Origin: an uncultured Bacteroidales bacterium
GTDB lineage: Bacteria > Bacteroidota > Bacteroidia > Bacteroidales > FEN-979
Reading direction: 5' to 3'
Assembly (NCBI GenBank): GCA_903929315.1
Contig: CAIYUC010000241.1
Span: 1 to 32,435, forward strand
DNA length: 32,435 nucleotides
Below, in pieces: positions 7,026 through 15,395 of this stretch. The number at the start of each line of letters is the position of its first letter. Within the stretch, counting starts at the first letter, position 1. A program made the translations under genes and the position numbers. Under the pieces are notes generated by a model. The model was not told the DNA's origin, made no database searches, and saw only the letters and a program-made list of their open reading frames with translations.

Positions 7026-8591
7026 ATGGAAGAATACACCAAAAACATTCCTGATCCCACGTCCCTGAACAAAGGCGATCTGAATGATTCACAAAGAAAT
7101 ATAAAGAGGCGCATTCGGAAAACAGGGGTCAATGAGATGATCATGGAACATGGAAAGATCCCTCCACAAGCATTGGATCTGGAAGAAGCTGTTCTTGGAG
7201 CAATGATGCTGGAAAAAGATAAACTTTCTGCAGTAATTGAGCTCTTACAACCGGAGGTATTCTATAAAACAGAACATCAGATCATTTTTGCAGCCATTCA
7301 AAGATTATTTGCCCAGGTAAAACCGGTTGATATTTTAACTGTTACCGATGAATTACGTCAAACCGGAGAGCTTGACATGGTTGGCGGTCCATACTATATC
7401 GCAATGATGACAAACCGGGTTGCATCTTCCGCTAATATTGAATATCATGCCCGTATTATTTTACAAAAACATATCCAGCGGGAACTGATCCGGATCTCAG
7501 CAGAAGTGATCAAAGATGCTTATGAAGACACCACGGATGTTTTTGACCTGCTTGACAAAGCTGAGAGTTCCCTGTTTGCAGTAAGTGAAACCAGTCTTCG
7601 AAGAACTGTAAGATCTATGCAATCTTTGGTAAAGGATGCCATTGAAGATATTGCAGCCGGGAGAAAAAATGAAGGGCATTTGAGAGGTGTGGGATCCGGT
7701 TTCACAGAGATTGACCGGGTTACAGGGGGCTGGCAAAAGTCCGACCTGATCATCCTGGCCTCCAGACCAGGTATGGGAAAAACAGCATTGGCCCTGACCA
7801 TGGCAAGAAATGTTGCAGTGGATTTTAAAAAACCAGTTGCAGTATTCTCCCTTGAAATGTCAGCGGTTCAGTTGGTGATGCGTTTGATCGCCAGTGAGAC
7901 AGAAATTCCCGCTGAAAAGCTGAAAAGAGGTAATCTTGAGGATTATGAATGGGAACAACTCAATTCAAGAATATCAAGTCTTATTGATGCACCGTTATAC
8001 ATTGATGATACACCTGCCCTGACAATCTTTGAATTGCGAGCCAAGAGCCGCAGGCTTAAGGCACAGCACAATATCGAGCTGATCATTCTCGACTATCTTC
8101 AATTGATGCAGGGAACTCCTGAGCACAAAGGTAACCGTGAACAGGAAATCAGCACGATCTCCAGATCGCTGAAAAGTATGTCCAAGGAACTGGATATACC
8201 GATCATTGCCTTATCCCAGTTAAGCCGGGAAGTGGAAAAACGGTTGGTAAAAAGACCGATCCTGTCCGACCTTCGTGAATCCGGTTCAATCGAGCAGGAT
8301 GCCGATCTTGTTCTTTTCATTTACAGGCCTGAATATTATAAGGTTGATGAAGACTCTTATGGATCTGCTACAGAAGGAATAGCTGAAATAAGTATTGCCA
8401 AAAACAGGAATGGAGCCACTAAAGATGTGAAGCTGAAGTTCATTTCACGTTTCGCTAAATTCATTGATCTTGAGGTAAATTTCAACACTGAAGATAATTT
8501 TTCCCCAAGTCCATCGTTTGAAAATCCGATGAGGACCAAGACGGTCATGTCAAAGATGGACGATGATGATAAGAATGAGCCGGCATTTTAA
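7026..8591 (+). CDS. dnaB: Replicative DNA helicase DnaB
   Basis: DnaB is the hexameric 5'-3' helicase that unwinds DNA at the replication fork. The 521-residue protein has the N-terminal collar domain (about 45-150, beginning IPPQALDLEEAVLGAMMLEKD), a linker, and the RecA-fold motor (about 218-485). Walker A is SRPGMGKTAL (K252), Walker B is LIILDYLQL (D356), and the SDLRESGSIEQDADLVLFIYR region (414-434) carries the arginine-finger area. No intein interrupts the motor. The first 40 residues are a charged tail of the kind often seen before the PPQA motif in Bacteroidota. Later ATGs at codons 38 and 40 are possible starts if the near-start promoter is real. Its 3' end overlaps the next gene. 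Confidence 0.97.
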   Translation: MEEYTKNIPDPTSLNKGDLNDSQRNIKRRIRKTGVNEMIMEHGKIPPQALDLEEAVLGAMMLEKDKLSAVIELLQPEVFYKTEHQIIFAAIQRLFAQVKPVDILTVTDELRQTGELDMVGGPYYIAMMTNRVASSANIEYHARIILQKHIQRELIRISAEVIKDAYEDTTDVFDLLDKAESSLFAVSETSLRRTVRSMQSLVKDAIEDIAAGRKNEGHLRGVGSGFTEIDRVTGGWQKSDLIILASRPGMGKTALALTMARNVAVDFKKPVAVFSLEMSAVQLVMRLIASETEIPAEKLKRGNLEDYEWEQLNSRISSLIDAPLYIDDTPALTIFELRAKSRRLKAQHNIELIILDYLQLMQGTPEHKGNREQEISTISRSLKSMSKELDIPIIALSQLSREVEKRLVKRPILSDLRESGSIEQDADLVLFIYRPEYYKVDEDSYGSATEGIAEISIAKNRNGATKDVKLKFISRFAKFIDLEVNFNTEDNFSPSPSFENPMRTKTVMSKMDDDDKNEPAF

Positions 8592-9855
8592 GTATTCACG
8601 AAATTTTATCTTTTTTCTTTTCTTTTTCTGCCTGAATACTCTCCAGGCTGCATATATTCTTATACCCATGGATGAAGCTCAGAAAAATCATCTGAAAGCT
8701 TATGGCATTGCATATTGGACGCTTAAGCATAATGTAGAAGTTGATTGGCTTTTGAATTATCGCGGTGGCAGTTTTATGTTTCAATATGCTAAACCAATGG
8801 AAGATGAATGTGCGATCCGTGGTGTTTCCTTCGAGGTTATTGCAGACGCACAGGCAGCTGCCATTCTTCAGGACATTGCAGATCCCCAGGTCAATATGGA
8901 AAATATGAAATTACATAAAGCTCCAAGAATTGCGGTTTATTCACCTAAAAACAAGCTTCCATGGGACGATGCTGTAACGCTCGTACTTACCTATGCAGAA
9001 ATACCTTATGATGTCGTTTATGATGAAGAAATTATGTCCGGAGTTCTTCCTATGTATGATTGGTTACATTTACATCATGAAGATTTCACCGGCCAATACG
9101 GGAAATTCTGGGCTGCTTATAAAAGTTATGCATGGTTCCAGGAAGATATGAGAATAAGCGAGGAAACAGCCCATAAGCTTGGGTTTTCCAAAGTTTCCCT
9201 GTTAAAACTGGCGGTTACTAAAAAAATCAGGGATTTTGTCGCAGGGGGCGGATATATGTTTGCCATGTGTTCTGCTCCTGACAGTTATGACATTGCTCTT
9301 GCGGCAGAAGGGGTAGATATTTGTGATGTCATGTTTGACGGGGATCCTCCCGATCCGAATGCCCAAACAAAAATCGATTATAGTAAATGCTTTGCTTTTG
9401 AGAATTTCACCCTCAGTATGAATCCTTATGAATACCGGAAATCGAATATTGATGTTACGGATACCCGTCCCAGAGCGCTGAACCAGACAAATGACTTCTT
9501 TACACTGTTTGATTTCTCTGCCAAGTGGGATCCTGTTCCCAGCATGCTCTGCCAGGATCATGAAAAGGTGATCAAGGGGTTTATGGGACAAACCACTGCA
9601 TTCAATGAAAAATACCTGAAATCAACTACTCTGGTGATGGGTGAGAATAAGGCTTATAATGAAGCAAGATATATCCATGGAGATTATGGCAATGGTACCT
9701 GGACATTTTATGGGGGTCATGACCCGGAGGATTATCAGCATTTTGTCGGAGATCCACCTACAGATCTGAGTCTGCATCCTAATTCTCCCGGGTACCGGTT
9801 GATCCTGAATAATGTGTTATTTCCAGCTGCAAAAAAAGAAAAGAGAAAAACCTGA
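8575..9855 (+). CDS. Secreted Bacteroidota protein often labelled asparagine synthetase B
   Basis: This 426-residue protein resembles a conserved Bacteroidota family that automatic annotation often calls asparagine synthetase B. Neither the Cys2 glutaminase start nor the SGGxDS PP-loop of true AsnB is present, so that name is not supported here. A signal peptide (NFIFFLFFFCLNTLQA) is followed by AYILIPMDEAQKNHLKAYG. A central YDWLHLHHEDFTGQYG segment and the stretch FVAGGGYMFAMCSAPDS (Cys in a nucleophile-elbow-like turn) recall ThuA or class I amidotransferase-like folds. HGDYGNGTWTFYGGHDPEDYQH lies near the end. ATGs at 8563 and 8566 are in frame; 8575 gives the most normal signal peptide. 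The gene overlaps dnaB by 17 bases, which implies co-expression. The true activity is unknown. Confidence 0.8.
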   Translation: MSRHFKYSRNFIFFLFFFCLNTLQAAYILIPMDEAQKNHLKAYGIAYWTLKHNVEVDWLLNYRGGSFMFQYAKPMEDECAIRGVSFEVIADAQAAAILQDIADPQVNMENMKLHKAPRIAVYSPKNKLPWDDAVTLVLTYAEIPYDVVYDEEIMSGVLPMYDWLHLHHEDFTGQYGKFWAAYKSYAWFQEDMRISEETAHKLGFSKVSLLKLAVTKKIRDFVAGGGYMFAMCSAPDSYDIALAAEGVDICDVMFDGDPPDPNAQTKIDYSKCFAFENFTLSMNPYEYRKSNIDVTDTRPRALNQTNDFFTLFDFSAKWDPVPSMLCQDHEKVIKGFMGQTTAFNEKYLKSTTLVMGENKAYNEARYIHGDYGNGTWTFYGGHDPEDYQHFVGDPPTDLSLHPNSPGYRLILNNVLFPAAKKEKRKT

Positions 9856-9868
9856 ACGTCTTGTTTCT

Positions 9869-10696
9869 CTAATTTTTTAAGTATTGCGAATTCTTCCACA
9901 AATAAAACGTATTCTCCTCGAATGTATATTTCATTTTATTGTTGCACCCGTCATTAGTAATAAAATCGACAGTGCCGGTCGTAATTCCGGCATCCGGTAT
10001 CACAAGATGGATTATTCCGTCAAGGATCCAGGGACAATTGATATTATCCGTTAAGGAATCCAGTGACGCAGAAAATCTGTAACCTTTAGAAGAAATTCCC
10101 GCGCACGTCCCTCCCACAAGAAAAATAATATCACCGGGTTGAGTAAATGAATTTGCATTGGTAATAAATTGGTTTTCTGAAGACCATGTTATCATGGCAT
10201 TATTTGTCAATCCTTTCAGGATCATCCCATTTTTGACATAATTCGTAAAGACCATTCTGTTTCCCGAGGTGATCCCATTGTACACAATACTATCCATACC
10301 ATTAATTAAGTCAGTACCGTCATAATAGTTGTCAAATAATACCATCGTTGCAGAACCCGGACGGAGAAAACTACTATCAAATTCCGCTTCGAACTTACCA
10401 CTCCTTCGTGCACTATCCTGACACATCTTTCCTGAATATTCAAATACAAACTCATCCTCGTTGGTATTATAAGTAACCTGCGCTGAGTCGATCCGGGCAA
10501 CATGATTAGCCTTTAAAGCCGCGTCGGTCTGTGCCTTTACGATCATATTAAAAATATATTTAAATGCACATTCGGCAATCACCACGTCATTCGCCACATT
10601 TATGTTGGGTTTGAGGTCGACTTCTGTATTTTTATGACAGGAAATCATCACAACCAGAATCGATAAAAACAAGAATAACCTATGAAGTTTCTTCAT
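9869..10696 (-). CDS. Hypothetical lipoprotein
   Basis: No domain is recognised. The 275-residue product begins with a lipoprotein signal peptide (basic MKKLHR, hydrophobic core, lipobox MISC with C20), so it should be anchored in the envelope; Bacteroidota commonly export such proteins to the outer membrane. The remainder is beta-rich with polar loops. It contains several Cys (in AECAF, GKMCQDS, GGTCAG, NCPW and NDGCNN) that could form disulphides in the periplasm. It lies 45 bases downstream of folA on the same strand and may be the last gene of that cluster. It is convergent with the secreted-protein gene after dnaB (13-base gap). There is no evidence that it acts in folate metabolism. Confidence 0.75.
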   Translation of the reverse strand: MKKLHRLFLFLSILVVMISCHKNTEVDLKPNINVANDVVIAECAFKYIFNMIVKAQTDAALKANHVARIDSAQVTYNTNEDEFVFEYSGKMCQDSARRSGKFEAEFDSSFLRPGSATMVLFDNYYDGTDLINGMDSIVYNGITSGNRMVFTNYVKNGMILKGLTNNAMITWSSENQFITNANSFTQPGDIIFLVGGTCAGISSKGYRFSASLDSLTDNINCPWILDGIIHLVIPDAGITTGTVDFITNDGCNNKMKYTFEENTFYLWKNSQYLKN

Positions 10697-10741
10697 AATC
10701 TCAGGGTTGATAAAGGATTAAACGATAATACACTGTTTGTA

Positions 10742-11230
10742 TTATTCAATCCTGTCATAAATTAAAAATGAGAAGGAGAAATCATTTTTATCATCCGGTG
10801 GGAAATTTTCTTCTGAGACCAGTTTCCAATTATTATTATTGACAACAGGGAAAAAGACATCTCCGTCAATGTCTTTATGAACTTTGGTTAGATACAAGCG
10901 GTCAGCCAATGGTAAAAATTGACGATAGACCGACGCTCCTCCAATGATAAAGGTTTCCTCCGATGGATTACAGAATTTCAGTGATTCTTCAATGGAAGAA
11001 ACCATGAGACAACCTTCAAAACGATCGTCAGGATCATCCGTAATTACAACACTTCTCCTGTTCGATAAAGGTTTTATGGGCAATGATTGATAAGTTCGTT
11101 TCCCCATAATGATAGTATGACCCAACGTGAGCTTTTTAAACCTCTTCAGGTCAGCAGGAATATGCCAGAGAAGATCATTATTTTTACCGATGGCGCCATT
11201 TTGAGCAACTGCAACAATGATGGAGATCAT
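10742..11230 (-). CDS. folA: Dihydrofolate reductase
   Basis: This enzyme reduces dihydrofolate to tetrahydrofolate with NADPH. The 162-residue length is normal. Visible signatures are the N-terminal strand and Met20-type loop (ISIIVAVAQNGAIGKNNDLLWHIPADLKRFK), the NADPH-binding GHTIIMGKRTYQSLP, NRRSVVIT, and the IIGGASVYRQFLPLADRLYLT block. The acidic active-site residue is the Asp in IPADLKRFK. It sits 16 bases after thyA on the same strand. The pairing is functional: thymidylate synthase produces dihydrofolate, which this enzyme recycles. Confidence 0.97.
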   Translation of the reverse strand: MISIIVAVAQNGAIGKNNDLLWHIPADLKRFKKLTLGHTIIMGKRTYQSLPIKPLSNRRSVVITDDPDDRFEGCLMVSSIEESLKFCNPSEETFIIGGASVYRQFLPLADRLYLTKVHKDIDGDVFFPVVNNNNWKLVSEENFPPDDKNDFSFSFLIYDRIE

Positions 11231-11246
11231 GAAGAATCCTTTTATA

Positions 11247-12041
11247 TTAAACTGAAATTTCTCCTTTAATATGAGGATGCGACTGGTAATTCTGTAATAC
11301 GAAGTCTTCGTAAATAAAATCGTCGATTTTTTTTACTTTCGGGTTTATCACCATGACCGGTAAGGGGAATGGTTTACGGGATAATTGCAATTTTACCTGG
11401 TCAAGGTGATTCAGGTAAATATGTGCATCTCCGAGGGTATGAACAAATTCTCCCGGTTTAAGACCTGTCACCTGAGCCATCATCATTGTCAGCAAGGCAT
11501 ACGAAGCAATATTAAACGGTACTCCAAGGAAGATATCACAACTGCGCTGGTACATCTGGCAGGATAACGCATTTCCTGCAACATAAAATTGAAACAGCAG
11601 ATGACAGGGAGGTAATGCCATTTTATCGAGAAGACCGACATTCCAGGCACTGATGATATGACGACGCGAGTCGGGATTTTTTTGAATGGATTCAATAACA
11701 TTTGCGATCTGGTCAATGAATGTTCCATCTGGTTTGGGCCAGGATCTCCATTGAGAAACGTAAACAGGCCCTAATTCCCCCTGGTCATCCGCCCATTCAT
11801 CCCATATTGTAACACCATGTTCATGCAGATACCGGATATTGGTACTTCCATGAAGAAACCATAAAAGCTCATAAATAATGGATTTCAGATGCATCTTTTT
11901 GGTGGTAAGTAAGGGAAAGCCTTCCTGCAGCGGAAAGTGCATCTGATAACCAAAAACGCTTATTGTTCCTGTCCCAGTTCGGTCAGATTTATGATAACCG
12001 TTTTTCAGGACATGATCCAGTAAGTCCAGGTATTGTTTCAT
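11247..12041 (-). CDS. thyA: Thymidylate synthase
   Basis: ThyA methylates dUMP to dTMP using methylene-tetrahydrofolate. The 264 residues align without gaps, by eye, to the E. coli enzyme through most of the length. DRTGTGT holds the phosphate-binding Arg (R21). The catalytic nucleophile is C146 in [12 protein letters not shown], followed by [21 protein letters not shown] and [12 protein letters not shown]. One unusual feature is GPVYVSQWR at residues 91-99, where most ThyA proteins read GPVYGxQWR, so Gly95 is Val here. The gene lies between the bifunctional-nuclease-family gene (17-base gap) and folA (16-base gap), a compact operon. Confidence 0.97.
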   Translation of the reverse strand: MKQYLDLLDHVLKNGYHKSDRTGTGTISVFGYQMHFPLQEGFPLLTTKKMHLKSIIYELLWFLHGSTNIRYLHEHGVTIWDEWADDQGELGPVYVSQWRSWPKPDGTFIDQIANVIESIQKNPDSRRHIISAWNVGLLDKMALPPCHLLFQFYVAGNALSCQMYQRSCDIFLGVPFNIASYALLTMMMAQVTGLKPGEFVHTLGDAHIYLNHLDQVKLQLSRKPFPLPVMVINPKVKKIDDFIYEDFVLQNYQSHPHIKGEISV

Positions 12042-12058
12042 GATTAAGAAGGATCCTC

Positions 12059-12652
12059 TTACTTTTTCCCTTTGGAACGTTTTTTAATTTCATCCCGGAT
12101 CCGGGATGCTTTTTCATAATTTTCATTTTCCACAGCATTATGAAGCATCTCCTGAAGTTCAGCCAAAGAGGATCCGGTATATTCAATTTCTTCTTTTTGT
12201 GCAGGCGGATCGCCTTCCTCGAAAGGCTTATTGGCTTCCCCCTCTTCCATAATGATACCGGCTGCAATCATGATACTCTCATAGGTATAAATCGGACAGA
12301 TAAAGCGGAGAGCAAGGGCAATTGCGTCTGAGGTCCTTGAATCTATTTCAATTTCAGTTTCTCCATCCGTGCAAATCAATATTGCATAAAAAACCCCTTC
12401 ATGGAATTTATTAATAATAATTTCCGAGATCCTGATATTAAAAGCTTCAGAAAAAGATTTAAACAAATCGTGTGTCAGCGGTCTGGGCGTCTTGATTTTT
12501 TCCAGTTCAATTGCGATGGCCTGTGCTTCAAATCCGCCAATAATAATAGGAAGTTTTCTTTTACCATCTCTTTCACCAAGAATCAATGCATAGGCCCCAC
12601 TTTGCGACTGACTGTAAGACATTCCTATAATTTCAAGCCTGATCTTTTCCAT
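12059..12652 (-). CDS. Bifunctional nuclease family protein (DUF151) with C-terminal UVR motif
   Basis: The 197-residue protein has an N-terminal DUF151 domain (about 1-135), with [34 protein letters not shown] and the signature [17 protein letters not shown]. Residues about 160-195 form a UvrB/UvrC-type motif ([20 protein letters not shown], then [10 protein letters not shown]). DUF151 proteins are called bifunctional nucleases after plant and mycobacterial members, but their role in Bacteroidota is not established. This domain pair is frequent in the phylum. It leads the minus-strand cluster with thyA and folA, behind the best-matching promoter in the window. A nucleic-acid or nucleotide-related role is plausible from context only. 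Confidence 0.9.
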   Translation of the reverse strand: MEKIRLEIIGMSYSQSQSGAYALILGERDGKRKLPIIIGGFEAQAIAIELEKIKTPRPLTHDLFKSFSEAFNIRISEIIINKFHEGVFYAILICTDGETEIEIDSRTSDAIALALRFICPIYTYESIMIAAGIIMEEGEANKPFEEGDPPAQKEEIEYTGSSLAELQEMLHNAVENENYEKASRIRDEIKKRSKGKK

Positions 12653-12676
12653 AACCTCTTTTCAGTTTTCCCAATA

Positions 12677-12707
12677 CAAACCTACATGAATTTTCTTTAA
12701 GTTACAA
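12677..12707 (-). promoter_or_regulatory. Bacteroidota-type promoter for the DUF151-thyA-folA cluster
   Basis: Read on the minus strand, TTG (12707-12705) is followed by exactly 20 bases and then TAGGTTTG (12684-12677). This fits the -33 TTG and -7 TAnnTTTG consensus. The -7 element ends 24 bases before the ATG at 12652. Confidence 0.55.
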
Positions 12708-12750
12708 GTCAGGAGGGAAAAAAAACTGTTACTCATTAAAAAATACTTTT

Positions 12751-12758
12751 TACTTTTG
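12751..12758 (+). promoter_or_regulatory. Candidate -7 element for hppA
   Basis: TACTTTTG followed by C matches TAnnTTTG, 31 bases before the hppA ATG. The -33 position carries only a weak GTT. It is divergent from the DUF151 promoter, so both are packed into 137 bases. Confidence 0.45.
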
Positions 12759-12789
12759 CAAACATCTTAAATAAATTAAATACGTGCAT

Positions 12790-15231
12790 ATGAAAAAACT
12801 GATTTCGTTGATGGCAATATTTTTATTGCCATTTTTTGTCTTTGCCAGTGATGCTGATTTGAAGATCCCCAATTTGACCCATAATCAGAATTCACTGCTT
12901 TATTTTGGGTTTCTTATTTGTTTTTTAGGATTACTTTTCGGATATTACCAGTTCCAGAAGGTTCGTAAATTGGAAGCTCACCAGTCGATGCTGGATGTGG
13001 CCAAGATCATTTTCGAAACCTGCAAGACCTATCTCATCCAGCAGGGTAAATTTTTGATCCTTCTTTTTATCATTATAGGTACATGTATTGCTTTTTATTT
13101 TGGAGGTCTTCAGGGAAATTCATTTGGAGGGGTATTGTTAATCCTGAGCTGGACTGTTATCGGGATATTGGGATCATATGCTGTTGCCTGGTTCGGAATA
13201 CGGATGAATACACTTGCGAACAGCAGGATGGCTTTTGCTTCCCTGGAAAGGAAACCCATTAAATTATTGAATATTCCGTTGGATGCCGGTATGAGTATCG
13301 GAGTGATGCTTGTATGTGTTGAATTGATCATGATGCTTATTATCCTGTTATTTGTACCAAGGGAATATGCCGGTGCAAGCTTTATCGGGTTTGCAATCGG
13401 AGAATCGCTTGGAGCTTCTGCATTGCGCATAGCGGGTGGTATATTCACAAAGATCGCCGATATAGGCTCGGATCTGATGAAAGTTGTGTTCAAAATCAAA
13501 GAGGATGATCCAAGAAATCCCGGTGTTATTGCGGATTGTACGGGTGATAATGCAGGTGACAGTGTTGGTCCGACCGCTGATGGATTTGAGACTTATGGAG
13601 TCACCGGTGTTGCTTTGATCAGTTTTATTGTTTTAGCGGTCGGATTTCTTCCCGGTATGGATGAATCTACCCGGATCATGTACCAGACAACCATGTTGAC
13701 GTGGATCTTTGTAATGCGTATCCTGATGGTCCTTACTTCCATAAGTGCATTCTATATCAATAAAGCATTCAGCAATGCACGTTATGGAAAATCTGAGGAT
13801 TTCGATTTTGAACGGCCCCTTACCAGTCTTGTATGGATCACATCCATTCTTTCCATCATTGTTACTTTCCTGGCAAGCTATTTTATGCTCGAACAACTTG
13901 GCCACAATCTATGGTGCACCTTGTCAATCATTATCAGTTGCGGAACCTTGGGTGCGGCATTGATCCCGGAATTCACCAAGATATTCACAAGCCCTAAATC
14001 GAAACACGTCAATGAAATTGTGACTGCTACCCGTGAAGGGGGTGCATCCCTGACCATTCTTTCGGGATTGGTAGCCGGGAATTTCAGTGCATTCTGGCAG
14101 GGAATGGTCTTTTTATTACTAATGTTCGTTGGATATGTAGCCAGCCGGTTCGGATTGGATTCATTTATGATCTATCCTTCCATTTTTGCATTCGGTCTCA
14201 TCGCCTTTGGTTTTCTTGGGATGGGTCCTGTCACCATTGCTGTTGACAGCTATGGACCTGTTACGGATAATGCACAATCCATTTATGAGCTTTCACTAAT
14301 TGAGGAAGACAAGGCACAAGCAACTACAGATATTGAAAGAGACTTCGGATTTAAACCGGATTTTGAAAATGCCAAACATTTACTGGAAGCGAATGACGGT
14401 GCAGGAAATACCTTCAAAGCAACAGCTAAGCCTGTCCTGATCGGTACGGCGGTTGTAGGAGCCACCACCATGATCTTCTCCCTGATCCTTGTCATCCGAA
14501 ATAAATTCGGCATTGATCCAAGACAGATCCTTAACATCCTGAACCCATACACCATTCTTGGCTTCCTTACCGGTGGTGCAATCATCTACTGGTTTACGGG
14601 GGCTTCGATCCAGGCTGTTACTACAGGCGCCTACCGTGCTGTAGAATATATCAAAAAAAACATCCATCTTGATGAGAATGCCGATAAAAAAGCATCCATG
14701 TCAACCTCCAAAGAAGTCGTAAAGATCTGCACACAATATGCACAAACCGGGATGTTCAATATTTTCGTTGCAATTTTCTCTTTTGCTCTCGCTGTAGCTT
14801 TCTTCTCCGGCTACAGAGATATGGCAGCCACTGATGTCTCAATAAAATATGCAGCGGCTTCCTTCTTTGTAGCTTACCTTATTTCAATTGCGTTTTTCGG
14901 TTTGTTCCAGGCAGTATTTATGGCCAATGCAGGAGGGGCATGGGATAATGCTAAAAAGGTAGTTGAAGTAGATCTCAAGGAAAAAGGGACACCCCTTCAT
15001 GATGCGACAGTTATTGGTGATACGGTAGGTGATCCCTATAAAGACACTTCATCTGTTGCCCTGAACCCGATCATTAAATTCACGACATTATTCGGTCTTT
15101 TGGCTATGGAAATAGCTATTTCAGAGAACTTCTACTCAGTTGCTCCCTATATCGGGATCGTATTCTTTATAGTAGCACTTTATTTTGTATACCGTTCATT
15201 TTATAAAATGAGGATCCGGAAAACAACATAA
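12790..15231 (+). CDS. hppA: Membrane-bound ion-translocating pyrophosphatase
   Basis: This integral-membrane pyrophosphatase couples PPi hydrolysis to H+ and/or Na+ pumping across the inner membrane. The 813-residue protein has about 16 hydrophobic segments. Pyrophosphate/Mg ligands are visible in DIGSDLMKVVFKIKEDDPRNPG and IADCTGDNAGDSVGP (about 225-258), with TADGFETYG next, and in a late block with DNAKKVVE and HDATVIGDTVGDPYKDTSS. The sequence is the Bacteroidota version, with SVGPTADGFETYG where canonical enzymes read GMAADLFESY. The K+-dependence site reads GNTFKATAKP: Lys543 replaces the Ala of K+-dependent enzymes. The ATG at 12790 is chosen over the in-frame GTG at 12784. The ion pumped cannot be assigned with confidence from sequence alone. 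Confidence 0.95.
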   Translation: MKKLISLMAIFLLPFFVFASDADLKIPNLTHNQNSLLYFGFLICFLGLLFGYYQFQKVRKLEAHQSMLDVAKIIFETCKTYLIQQGKFLILLFIIIGTCIAFYFGGLQGNSFGGVLLILSWTVIGILGSYAVAWFGIRMNTLANSRMAFASLERKPIKLLNIPLDAGMSIGVMLVCVELIMMLIILLFVPREYAGASFIGFAIGESLGASALRIAGGIFTKIADIGSDLMKVVFKIKEDDPRNPGVIADCTGDNAGDSVGPTADGFETYGVTGVALISFIVLAVGFLPGMDESTRIMYQTTMLTWIFVMRILMVLTSISAFYINKAFSNARYGKSEDFDFERPLTSLVWITSILSIIVTFLASYFMLEQLGHNLWCTLSIIISCGTLGAALIPEFTKIFTSPKSKHVNEIVTATREGGASLTILSGLVAGNFSAFWQGMVFLLLMFVGYVASRFGLDSFMIYPSIFAFGLIAFGFLGMGPVTIAVDSYGPVTDNAQSIYELSLIEEDKAQATTDIERDFGFKPDFENAKHLLEANDGAGNTFKATAKPVLIGTAVVGATTMIFSLILVIRNKFGIDPRQILNILNPYTILGFLTGGAIIYWFTGASIQAVTTGAYRAVEYIKKNIHLDENADKKASMSTSKEVVKICTQYAQTGMFNIFVAIFSFALAVAFFSGYRDMAATDVSIKYAAASFFVAYLISIAFFGLFQAVFMANAGGAWDNAKKVVEVDLKEKGTPLHDATVIGDTVGDPYKDTSSVALNPIIKFTTLFGLLAMEIAISENFYSVAPYIGIVFFIVALYFVYRSFYKMRIRKTT

Positions 15232-15249
15232 AAAACTCACCCCCTTTAT

Positions 15250-15276
15250 CCCCCTCTCTTGAAGGAAGAGAGGGGG
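15250..15276. terminator. Perfect 11-bp GC-rich hairpin downstream of hppA
   Basis: CCCCCTCTCTT (15250-15260), a five-base loop GAAGG, and AAGAGAGGGGG (15266-15276) form a perfect stem 18 bases after the hppA stop. No T-tract follows directly; the next bases are AATTCGAATG. It is therefore either a weak terminator, an RNA-stabilising 3' hairpin, or an intergenic palindromic repeat. Confidence 0.5.
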
Positions 15277-15351
15277 AATTCGAATGAAAATAAAAAAGGC
15301 TTTCCTGTTAGGGAGAACTTTTTTTTTTGTAATATTGAGAATAGAAGCCAG

Positions 15352-15375
15352 GCAACCATTCTGCTTCCCGGTGTT
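15352..15375 (+). promoter_or_regulatory. Candidate ECF-sigma promoter, copy 1 (upstream of sigma gene)
   Basis: GCAACCATT (15352-15360), ten bases, then GTGTT (15371-15375). The AAC core in the left half resembles the -35 element of many ECF-sigma promoters. The identical bipartite arrangement occurs upstream of the large T9SS protein gene at 17369-17392. The right half lies 21 bases before the sigma ATG. Confidence 0.5.
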
Positions 15376-15395
15376 ATTATAATTAAGACTGTGGA

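Noticed and set aside
9202-9591. 129-codon minus-strand frame opposite the secreted protein gene after dnaB
   Set aside because: The plus-strand gene has a signal peptide and conserved motifs, while the opposite frame has none.
13110-13499. 129-codon minus-strand frame inside hppA
   Set aside because: It is antisense to conserved membrane segments of the pyrophosphatase; no independent coding evidence.
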